Of a stretch of 64,000 bases of DNA, positions 1 to 10,318 are shown piece by piece (positions within the stretch are counted from its first letter, which is position 1; each line of letters starts with the position of its first letter). A model generated the notes under the pieces. That model had not been told where the DNA came from, did no database searches, and worked only from the letters and a program-made list of their open reading frames with translations. The DNA lies in assembly GCA_036874045.1 (NCBI GenBank), contig JAZBRI010000008.1, forward strand, positions 4,727,001 to 4,791,000, written 5' to 3'. A program made the translations under genes and the position numbers. This DNA comes from Cymodocea nodosa. Its lineage: Eukaryota; Streptophyta; Magnoliopsida; Alismatales; Cymodoceaceae.

Positions 1-1552
1 CTATTGCTTGTGAAAAGAAATTAAAATCATCAATTAATACAGAAAAAGCTTACTGATATAAATACTTGTCTATATTGGATCTGAAGTTAATAACAAGTCG
101 TTTCGTTGTATTAATTTCTCATTTAGCTAAACGTTAAGTTAACGTGTGTTTTTATTGAAAAGCATGATATGTTTTAATGTTATATCTTCTGTATCATGAA
201 CAGTGCACGTTTAGACAACTCGTTAAGTTAGAGTTTTGTTTGTATAGAGGTCACATGAGAACTCGTTAAGTTAGAGGCTTAAAGGTTAAAATAGGTCACG
301 TGATAACTCGTTAAGTTAGTGAGTAAAAGAAGAGACGAACTCGTTAAGTTAGTGTTATACACGTGGTGAAATTATAAGTTACGAATGTTGTATTGTATCA
401 CGTGAGGTGCACATGTTTAACTCGTTAAGTTAACATAACTAAATGCGTTGAGTTGTTATATTGAACACTAAGGCACGCGTTAGGTTAGCGTTATAAACTT
501 AAGTTGTTATTTTTTGCGCGTGGTAAAATTCTTATTATAAAAACATTTGTTTATTATTGGTTCGTTGAGATATCATAACACAACGAAGATGGTTCGTTGA
601 GTTATCATAACACAACAGAGATGGTTCGTTGAGATATCATAACACCACAGACATAGTTCATTGAGTTAGCTATAGTACTTGTCACGTGAAATGGCACATG
701 AGGAACTTGTTAAGTTAGAAACGTTAAGTTATATATATACTTGTGTTACTTGTTTAGTTAACATTAAAGTAACGACTTCTTATTACACTGATGAAAAACT
801 TTTGGACGAGAAAGTTTATTTTGCAGGAAATTTTTCAGAGATTCAGGACTGATGATTAAAGAAAATTCAAAATATAAACGTGGGTTAGAACGTGTGTGTT
901 TCGATGAAGGAAAAAGAAAAGACGTGGAGAAGTGGAAAACTGGTGGTGGTTAAACGTGAAGGATATGCATCAAATGAAGATACAGTATAAAAGGCATAGA
1001 ATTCTCGTTGATCAATTCATCCTTGCACACAAAACGAAAAATCTTTTCAAGGATCAAACCATCCCTGCACACCAAAAGAAAAATCTTTTTCAGAGATCAA
1101 AAACACCTCTTCAGGAAAAATCTCTCAAGTGGAAGAAAGTTCAGTGAAGCATAAAAAGGTAAGATTTTCATCACTGAAGATTTGAAGTATTAGAAGAAAG
1201 CAAATTCGGTGAAACATGAGAAGACAAGATATTCGTCACTGAAGAATTGCTGAAGAAGAAAAAGAAGAAGAAGAAAGATCTCAAACAGGGAGAAAAGTTT
1301 TAAATTCAGCAAATTAGTTTTCTCTGTTTGTAGTTTTGAAATTGTTTAGATGATACATGGTATCGAAATATAATTGCATCTACAATTTCTGAGGAGAATT
1401 GAACTGTATATTGTAATTGAAACCTTGAATAAAAATGATTTTATGAAAACAATGTCTCGACTTGTTTTTGAGTTTTAAAGTTTCAATTATATTTCAGAAA
1501 ATATTAAAAATACACAATTCACCCCCCTCTTTTATAGCCATACGATCCTACA
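1..1552 (+). repeat. CopA 5' LTR (first ~61 bp outside window)
   Basis: Direct repeat of 10380-11916, ending ...CCTACA just before the primer site. It contains many copies of a CTCGTTAAGTTAG-like motif and G-box-like CACGTG sites in U3 (about 200-720), a TATA box at 986-993 and AATAAA at 1428-1433. It carries a 15-bp stretch near 720 that the 3' LTR lacks, a slip between neighbouring GTTAAGTTA repeats. The 71-codon ORF at 932-1147 lies across the TATA box and predicted leader and is not treated as a gene. Confidence 0.93.
986..993 (+). promoter_or_regulatory. TATA box of CopA 5' LTR
   Basis: TATAAAAG followed by GC, in the expected position between the motif-rich U3 and the leader. The same octamer is at 11351-11358 in the 3' LTR and, inverted, at 53724-53731 in CopH. 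Confidence 0.75.
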
Positions 1553-1554
1553 AG

Positions 1555-1566
1555 TGGTATCAGAGC
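1555..1566 (+). other. Primer binding site, initiator tRNA-Met
   Basis: TGGTATCAGAGC two bases after the LTR end is the classic plant copia primer site, complementary to the 3' end of initiator tRNA-Met. It fixes the LTR boundary at 1552 and the element's orientation. Confidence 0.95.
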
Positions 1567-1753
1567 CTTTGTTAATAATCTTTGATATAAAATCGATACC
1601 AACTTATTTAATATCATTGCTTATTCTACCTTTCTTGTTTTTAAACAGAAATTAATATTTGAGCATACATTTAACTTTCTTGATTTAAGGCTCAAATTGT
1701 TTTAAAGTTTTTAGACAGTTTAAAATCAAATAGGTTGAAAAATCTAAGGTAAA

Positions 1754-4700
1754 ATGGCTACTGGAAATGGTAATTTTTCTTTATATGAAGGCCAAAATCT
1801 TAATCGTCCTCCTTTATTTGATGGAATACATTTTGAATATTGGAAATATAGGATGACTATTTTTCTTCAAAGTATAGATCATAAGTTGTGGTTCATGATT
1901 TCTAAACCATATACTCCGTTAACTACTCCTTATAATACTTAGACAATTACTGAAAAAGAAAATGAAACTCTGAATGCTAAGGGCTTAAATATTTTATTTT
2001 GTGCATTGAGTTATGAACAGTTCAGTAAAGTGTCGGCATATAAATTTGCTTATGAGGTGTGACATGCATTAGAAGTTTCACATGAAGGTACTTCTCAAGT
2101 TAAAGAGACAAAAATAAACATGTTGATTCATAAGTATGAACTCTTTAAGATGCATGAAGACGAAAATATTTCTGAGATGTTTTCCAGATTTCTTGATATC
2201 ATAAACTCTTTAAAATGTTTAGGAAAGAATTTTGAACATAAGGATTTGGTGAGGAAAATTCTCAGATCCCTAAGTTCTAAATGGTCTCAGAAAGTAACAT
2301 CAGTTGAGGAATCACGAGATTTAAATGTTTATAGTATGAATGAACTTATAGGAAATTTAACAGCTTATGAAGTTCAATTAAATGAATCATTGAGTCACAA
2401 CAAACTAAAAATGAAGAAAGAAATAGCCTTTGAAATTAATTCAGATTCTAATATATCTACTGATTCTGACGAGGATTTGATTTTGCTGACTAGGAAATTC
2501 AAGAAAGCATGGAAAGCTAGGAAACAATAAAGGAACAAAAATGATAAACCCTCAATGTCAAAATCATTGAATGACAAGAATTCTTCATCCAGAAAGTATG
2601 TATGTTACAATTGTAAGAAACCTGGACATCTTTCTCCAGATTGTCCTATGAGGAAAAATGAAAAGCAAAGTAGGACATATCAGAAGAAGACGGCTCAAAA
2701 AACTTAGAAAAAGTTTTACAAGAAAAAGGCTTTGAAGGTCACTTGGGATGACACGTCTGAAGAGTTTGAATCTGAGGAATCAGCATCAAAATCTTCACAT
2801 TCAGAAGGAGAACAAGAGTTAGAAGACGTTGCTCATATGTGCTTCATGGCAGATGAGTCTGAGGAGGAAACAACATCAAAATGGATCTTGGATAGTGGAG
2901 CGTCAAGTCACATGACCGGACAAAAAAGTCTATTACAAAATTTTACAAATACCATGAAAGGAAGTGTAACATTTGGAAACAAAAGCAAAGATAAAATCAT
3001 AGGTATGGGCAATGTTCAAATAACTCCTACTTGTGTTATTTCGAATGTACTATATGTAGAAAACCTAGGATTGAATTTGCTGAGTGTCATAAAACTAACT
3101 GAAAATGGATATTATGTAGTGTTTGAAGATAATGTATGCAAAATAATTGATAAAAATACAGATGAAATTAATTTTATTGCTAAAAGAAAAGGTTCTGTAT
3201 GTATTTTATCTTTACCTTCTGGTGCAGTTGATTTAAATTTATGTTTGCTAGCTGAAACTAGTGATGCATATCTATGGCATAGAAGGATTGGGCATATAAA
3301 TATGAGACTGTTACATAAACTATCTAGAGACATTTAGTGAGAGGTTTACCAAAGATTAAATACTCAAAGAACTTTATGTGTGATGCATGTGAGTTAGGTA
3401 AACTTCACAAAAACTCTTTTAAATCCAAAACTCATATTTCAAGCAAGAGAGTCTTAGAACTTATACATATGGATCTATTTGGACCAACAAGAATCATGAG
3501 TCTTGGTGGTAAACGGTATGTATTTGTTTTAGTAGATGACTTCTCTAGATACACTTGGGTATATTTTCTAGCATCTAAGACAGAAGTTTTTGAAAAATTT
3601 AAAATGTTTTGCAATTTTGTTCAAAATGAGCAAAGTGTCTTTATTCAAAAACTTAGGAGTGATCATGGAACTGAATTTGATAATGATCAAATGGATAACT
3701 ATTGTAATGAGCTTGACATTGATCACAGATTTTCTTTTCCAAGAGCACCATGTCAAAATGGTGTTGTTGAAAGAAAGAATAGATCACTTCAAGAAATGGC
3801 CAGAACTATGTTGAATGAACATAAGTTACCTCAAAATCTTTGGGCTGAAGTAGTAAATACAGCTTGTTATGTTATCAACAGAAGTCATTTAAGACCTCAT
3901 GTTAATAAAACTCCTTTTGGAAATTATGTTTAATAAGGTTCTAAAAATTTCCTATATGAAACCATTTGGTTGCAAGTGTTTTATTCTTAATACTAAGGAT
4001 AAAAGGGATAAATTTAAAGTCAAATCGGATGAAGGAATTTTTGTAGGTTACTCTGCTAGAAGTAAAGCCTATAGAGTATATAACAAGACTTCTAAGACTA
4101 TTGAAGAAACCCTCCATGTAAGCTTCAATGAAAATTCTCTTAGAGAATCTCAATCTAAAGCTAATAATGATGATATGATCAATTTTCCAAATGAGTTAGA
4201 GATCAATAGAGAGATTGATGATTTATCTGAGAAAATCAAAAATATGAACTTAAATGATCAAACTAATGATGAAAGTGATGGACTTTTAGATGTTGATGAG
4301 AATATTGAGGAAAATTAGAGAAATTAGCGTTATTCTTCATCACATCCCATTACTCAAGTCATTGGTAATATTAATGAGGGAGTTAAAACTAGAGCTTTAG
4401 TAAATTTAAATAGTATGTGTATGTTTGTTTCTATGGTGGAACCAAGGAATATACAAGAAGCATTATCTGATGAAAATTGGATAGTGGCAATGCAAGAAGA
4501 ACTAAATCAATTCATCAGAAATGATGTATGGGAATTAATCTCTCCACTAGAAAATCAGTCCATAATAGGTACAAAGTGGATCTTTAGAAACAAAACTAAC
4601 GAAACTAGTCAAATTATAAGGAATAAAGCTAGATTAGTTGCACAAGAGTATACACAGGAAGAAGGATTAGATTATGATGAAACATTTACTCCTATGGCTA

Positions 4701-5971
4701 GGTTTGAAAGTATTAGAATATTATTGGCCTATGGTTGTTATATGGATTTTAAATTATATCAAATGGATGTAAAGAGTGCATTTCTAAATGGTTTAATTAA
4801 TGAAGAAGTCTATGTAAAACAACCACTTGGATTTGAAGATATTAAAAATCTTGACTTTGTGTATAAATTGAAGAAAGCCTTATATGGTTTGAAGCAAGCA
4901 CCTAGATCATGGTATGAAAGATTGTCTACTTTTTTAATAGAAAAAGGCTATATCATGGGAAAAGTGGATCATACTCTATTTATTAAGAGAGATGGTAAAG
5001 ATCAGATTGTTGTTTAAATATACGTGGATGATATAATCTTTGGAGCAACCTCTGATAAGTTGATAGAAATATTCTCTAAAGAGATGACTAATTAGTTTGA
5101 AATGAGTATGATAGGAGAACTTTCATATTTTCTAGGACTTCAAATTAAGCAAATGGATAAAGGTATATTTTTAAATCAGGAAAAATATGCAGATGAAATG
5201 CTTAAAAAATTTAATTTTAATGATATAAGGATTCGAGGAACTCCTATGAGTACTACTTTAAAGTTAGATATTGATGACATAGGAAAATCTATAGATCAAA
5301 GAAAATACAGAAGTATGATTGGTTCTTTACTTTATTTGACTACTAGTAGACCTGATATTATGTTTGCTGTGTGTGTTTGTGCTAGATTTCAATCTAATCC
5401 TAAAGAATCACACTTAATTGCAGTTAAAAGAATATTTAGATATATACAAGGAACTAAAAATTTTGAACTGTATTATTCTATGGATAGTTCAATAGATCTT
5501 ATAGGATATACTAATGCTGATTATGCAGGATCTAAATCTGATAGAAAGAGTACCAGTGGCACATGTCAATTATTGGGAAATAATTTGGTGTCATGGTTTA
5601 GTAAAAAGCAAAACTATGTAGCACTTTCTACTACAGAAGCTGAATATGTTGTTGCTGCACTGTGTTGCACTCAGATTCTGTGGATAAGGCAAACTTTAGA
5701 AGATTTTGGATTATCTTATGATACAACTGAGATTTATTGTGACAGTAGTTCTGCAATAAATCTTTCCAAAAATCCTGTATTACATTCAAGAGCAAAGCAT
5801 ATATAAGTTAGACATCATTTTCTAAGAGATAACGTAATTAAAGGAAAAATTAAATTAGAATTTGTGTATAGTAAAAATCAATTAGCTGATATATTTACAA
5901 AACCTCTAGACGAAAATACATTATGCAACATTAGATTAAATTTAGGTATTTGTAGGCGATGTGATGTGTAA
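1754..5971 (+). pseudogene. CopA gag-pol polyprotein (gag, protease, integrase, RT, RNase H), broken
   Basis: Would encode the capsid and replication enzymes of a Ty1/copia element. Gag starts at the ATG at 1754. A zinc knuckle CYNCKKPGHLSPDC lies near 2607-2645 and the protease motif ILDSGASSHM near 2886-2915. Integrase has its HHCC region at about 3276-3390 (CDAC) and D, D, E around HMDLFGP, RSDHGTEFD and VVERKNR. RT runs from about 4455, with YVDD near 5022. RNase H follows, with DADYAG read as NADYAG and STTEAEYV, and the product ends with the stop at 5969-5971. One base is lost near 3330 (frame 2 to 1) and the frame returns near 3925. In-frame stops include 1940, 2060, 2528, 2705, 4316, 5015, 5093 and 5804; several are explained by TGG to TAG/TGA or CAA/CAG to TAA/TAG. 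Compared with CopH, the gag C-terminal segment between FMADE and TTSKWILDSG is missing. Confidence 0.93.
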
Positions 5972-7065
5972 AATGCTTAAACTCCACATAAAAAGATAAA
6001 TATTATTGATGATGTTGTTCACCTCATAGATATTATATACTTATTATAAATATCTAAAGTAATATCTAAACTGCTGCTTAAGATACTATGTATTTATTAT
6101 AAAATCATAGTAGTATCTTATTGATTTTAAGTAGTTTATCAATTTTAATGGTTTTTACGATTTTAAGTGGAAGTGTAAATGAAAAACATTAAATACTTCT
6201 GACATTCTGAAATTTTGATTAAATGTTTTCTTTGAATCAAGGAAAATGCATATGATCAAGCATAAATTTGACTTAATTAATTAAACTTGTAGAATAAGTT
6301 ATATGTAACTCATCTTAAACTGTTAATCAAAAGTATAAACTTATTGAAACTAATTCATATTCTCAGTACAATCATAGAAGTAAAAATTGTATGACATTTG
6401 TGTTTTATTGCATCTGTATTAATGGAATACATATATACTGTGCTTAAAATGAAAAGTGCTTACAAAGTGAAAATCTTTGAGAGTTTATTGATTAGTTTGA
6501 TCACAAACCTTTTGTACTTGAGCAGATAGGTATGTAAGGATTGTTTACCTGAAAAAGGATTCTTTAAATCTAGCAACCTAAGGTCCTGATCAGATCTAGG
6601 ATTGTTGACTGAAAGCTCATTACACGGGTACATTAGAAAGCTCTTGTATGATTCAAGCTTTTCAAACTAACTTTTAAAGAAAATTATCAATATTTACTGT
6701 TTTGAAAAGAAAAAGTTGTTTCATTAATTATAGATATCTTTGAATCGCATATAGTTTATACCAATATGACTACTGATTTATTGAATCAACATTAGTACTT
6801 TTGAAAACATTTATTTGAGATACATTCTTTTATTCTCCTTGAATTAATCGAATTGAGTTCAAAGTTGTGTTTTGATTCATATACAGTAGGAATTGATTCT
6901 GGAAATCATTTTTAATGATGTCAGGATAACGGAAGTCTCTGAAAAGAAAATGTAAAAGTATAGTTATACTTAACATCTATTGTCACTACAAGTATATTTT
7001 TGATTGAATATATTTGAAGTATATTTGTAGGGGGAGGATTAACAATGTCGAAAATAGATTAATAT
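5972..7065 (+). repeat. CopA post-RNase H spacer shared with Athila-type AthB/AthE 3' regions
   Basis: Noncoding stretch of about 1.1 kb between RNase H and the accessory ORF. It matches, in the same order and orientation, the 3' noncoding block of AthB (about 26640-27690) and AthE (about 38690-39690). Landmarks found in all three are CTTGTAGAAT near 6287, TTTTATTGCAT near 6404, GAGAGTTTATTGA near 6480, GAGCAGATAGGTATGTAAGG near 6521 and GATCCTGATCAGATCT-like sequence near 6590. This is not expected between a copia and a gypsy element. I see no ORF in it. Confidence 0.85.
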
Positions 7066-7552
7066 AATTTAGAATACAAATCTTAGTTAATCTGAATTAA
7101 TGTCCTCTTAAAATCTTGATGAAATAATTTAAAAAGACAAATAAATTATTTTAGATTCAAAGGAAAAAATGTTCAAATAGTTTACAATGTTCTCAAGATA
7201 ATGTTAAGTTTAGCATGTGTGTTGTTTTCGGAAGGTTTCAGTTGGAAGCATCCAAAACTTGTTTAAGTGTACTAACTAGACGTTATATTAGATAAGGTAA
7301 CGTGTAAAACTACCTCTAGACAGCGTTTTACTCGTTAGGTTAGTTAACTCAACGAGTTATACTTGAATATTTCGGGTACCTTGATTGAATAAACTTTATT
7401 CAATATTTATTTAATTTCTAAACCCGACTTATCTTCACGTTGAGTTATACGCCTAAAAACCCTATTTAAACACTTATAACACGAGGACTTAGGTTATTTG
7501 TAAACTTTGTCAAGAAAATCTTTCTTGCTTGTTGCTATTACAACCTGCGACG
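7066..7552 (+). promoter_or_regulatory. Possible promoter and leader in front of CopA accessory ORF
   Basis: About 490 bases with no coding signal. It includes GTTAACTCAACGAGTTA near 7335, a lone CACGTTGAGTTATA near 7436, a TATA-like CTATTTAAACACTT near 7461 and a plausible leader up to the ATG at 7553. AthF has a similar arrangement before its accessory ORF (motif array 56175-56285, TTATTTATCTTAAAC near 56351, ATG 56455). That this is an internal promoter is inference. Confidence 0.35.
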
Positions 7553-9819
7553 ATGGTCTCCAAGTTCTACAAAGGTCGTGGTAGAGGAAAAGGCAAAAGA
7601 GAAGAGATGCAAAAGGAAGAGAAATAGAGAATGATGAAGTTCCACGTACTTGGTTCAAGAAAATATTTCGAGTGGACAAAAGGTTAGTAGAACTTTATAG
7701 AGATTACTTCTTTTCTCAAGATATATTAGATGAAGTTAGACAAGAACTTCAACATACTGATGCAAATATTACATACATGGGTATTCGTAGTAAATTTGAT
7801 AGAGAATACAGAATGAAATGTGTTGAGATTGCATTTTTGGAACAATATGCAAAATATTTGGAAAAAGGTGTAGGTTCATCTAATAGAACTCCTCAAACTC
7901 TTATAAACGGTACAAGAATGCATGCATTTTAGGAAGAGCATGAATTAGCTATGCCTACTCCTTTATATTCAAAACAAGTAGAATCAGATATTGCTGTAAA
8001 CAAAACAAAAGTTGATAGTCTTCGAAAGGCCGTTGCAATAGAAAGTGCCTTAGAAGAAATAAAGTAGAAAACTTTTATGCAGCAATTTGAAAAGAAAACA
8101 ACAATACTTGAAAAGGAGAAACAAAAATGTTATAGAAGAAGGAAAGTTAGAAAAATTATGTCTAAGGAAACAAAGTCTATTGAAAAAGGAAAATCAGATG
8201 AAAATTTATTTCCAAAGGACAATGTATGTCTAGACATTGTACCTTATTGTGCATCTGATAAAGTCATCAGTTCCGAACACACTGAAACTGATGAAGATAA
8301 TGAGACTTTATTTTCCCTTGCTAGAAAACTTGAGAAGAAATCCAAGTCAAATATGAGCTCAAGTTTTTCTATTAGTACAAGTCCTGATGATGCAGAAATT
8401 GACAAATCAGAACATCAGGCACCTGACATTGAACAAGTTATTGCAGATATAATTGACAATGTTGAGGTAGCAACTAGTTCAAAGGCTGAATTGTTTGGAG
8501 TAGCAGATATTGAAAATGTTAAGACTCCAGAAGAGCTAAAAGTTAACCAGCCTTCTACAGAATCTATAGAAGTAGAGTCTGAGAATTCACAACATGATTC
8601 AATGGAAATATCTATTGAACAAAATGAACAATTACAGACAGATACACCGGTTGTAGAATTTGTGGAAAAATTGTACTTTGAACATTCTATAGAGACTGAA
8701 CAGATGAATGTTAAGCATATTGACAATGTTCCTAACACTGTTGAAGCTGAAGAATCAAGCTTACCTGAGCAGCTTCAAGATAATATTTTGGAAGAGGAAC
8801 AACATGACATTCATTTTGCAGAAGAGGTTCCTGAAGATGAATTAAACTCTGAATCACGGCTTCAGGTATCACCTTCTTTGTGTACAATATTAAAAATTCA
8901 AGGTAATGCAATTCATTTTAGATCTGAAGAAGCATTGCAGAAATACAATAATCTGATTACATGTCAGATTTTACATGCTCGTCTAATAAAATTCAGAAAT
9001 TTGATGGAAATAAGAGATCTATTTGAGTTTCAAGGCCTCATTAAATTCTTGCCAATAGGAACGAAATGGAAGCAATACACAGAGCTTATTGTAGCTTTTT
9101 ATAGCAATCTGGTCAAGAATGGAAATTTTCTGAAAACTCATATAAATGAACAAGAGTTTATATTGTCTCCTGAGTTAATTTTTGAAGTTTTAGGATTAAA
9201 GAATGAAGGTGTTGTTGTTACCAACAGATTTGACATAATAAGACAATTGGAATGGAACATTCAGTCTTTATCAAAAATTCCAGATGTATATTCTAAAATG
9301 AGATTAATGGAAAATCTGAATGTAGAGGCAATGTTTATTGCAAGTATATTGTATGCAAATTTATTTCAGAGAGTTGGACACAATTTGGAAGTCAGTAGAA
9401 GCTGTTTATATGCAACTTATGGCCTGCTGAATAGAATTCAAATAAATTGGTTTGATGTTTTTATGTCTCAACTACAGCATATGAGTTCAAAGTTATTTTA
9501 TGGTGATGCTGTATGTAGAATTCTTGCAAGCCAATTGAATTTATCTGACTGGCCCTCTGAAACTAAAGGCATGAGAGCATTTAGTGTCAAAGATTTGCAA
9601 AAATTCCAGGCCATGCATACACCTCAATGACAACAACAACAACAACCTAATACAGACCATATACAACAACAACAACAAAGTTATTCAGTTCAAGCAGAAC
9701 AACAAACCCAGCTACCTCCTAACTTAGATGCAGTGCTTAACAACATCAGAAATGATATTAGGCATCTAGGAGATAAAATATGTAATGCTATAAGTGATAT
9801 ACTTAGGAGGGGTCGCTAA
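7553..9819 (+). pseudogene. CopA accessory ORF (plant-transposon-protein-like C-terminal domain), broken
   Basis: About 755 codons in the position of the Sirevirus env-like gene. The ATG at 7553 opens MVSKFYKGRGRGKGKREE. A frameshift near 7570-7610 moves to the main frame, which runs to TAA at 9817-9819 with stops at 7930, 8065 and 9628. The N-terminal third is charged and helix-rich, and the middle (about 8160-8850) is very acidic and E/S/Q-rich. The conserved domain (about 8930-9590) holds FRSEEALQKY, IRDLFEFQGL, LGLKNEG, RIQINWFDVF and KLFYGDAV, followed by a glutamine-rich tail. The FEFQGL, LGLKNEG, QINW and KLFYGD blocks recur in the AthF accessory ORF (56455-58701, almost the same length). 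The domain resembles the family labelled putative plant transposon protein; its function is unknown. I see no clear signal peptide or membrane helix, so an envelope role is not supported. Confidence 0.8.
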
Positions 9820-10318
9820 CTGTTTTTGTTTGTTTCTGAATACAAAATGTAATGTTTGTATTACTTGTTTGATTCATTGAATAATACATTTTTCTGTAAA
9901 TGTGTTCAATTATTATTCTTGTTTACAGAAATTGTTGTTGTAATTCTCTTATATATGTATATATATTCTTTGTAATTATCTTTTTGATTAATGACAAAAA
10001 GGGGGAGAAATATTATAAAAAGATGATTATGATCTTAATTGCATATATATATATATTATAAAAGGAGATGCTATTGAATGGTTATTGTAATCTGACAGAT
10101 GATAATTAGAAAACTGATACTTATATAATTATTGACATTTGAGAGTTTTAATTCTGAGAGGTAAAATTTACACAAACAATAGAAATAAGCTTAAGTGAAC
10201 TTAAGTCAATAAACAAGTTTGTTGAATTAAAAGTTAACCCAACGAAGGTGCTTTGTTGAGTTATACATATTTCATAATTGATTTAATATGGTTTTGTCAT
10301 CATCAAAAAGGGGGAGAT
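9820..10318 (+). other. CopA 3' untranslated region with two polypurine tracts
   Basis: Noncoding AT-rich DNA. Two near-identical purine runs are present: AAAAAGGGGGAGA at about 9996-10008 and again at about 10305-10317, the latter next to the 3' LTR and so the functional plus-strand primer. Multiple tract copies upstream of the 3' LTR are a known Sirevirus trait. No gene seen. Confidence 0.75.

Noticed and set aside
932-1147. 71-codon ORF in the CopA LTR, repeated at 11297-11518
   Set aside because: It spans the TATA box and leader of the LTR, changes frame and length between the two LTRs, and has no recognisable domain.
8415-8738. 107-codon reverse ORF opposite the CopA accessory ORF
   Set aside because: Shadow of the acidic repeat region on the coding strand.
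7553-9819. Accessory ORF as a viral-type envelope gene
   Set aside because: Position fits, but I see no signal peptide, no transmembrane helix and no fusion-type features; it matches a plant transposon protein type instead.
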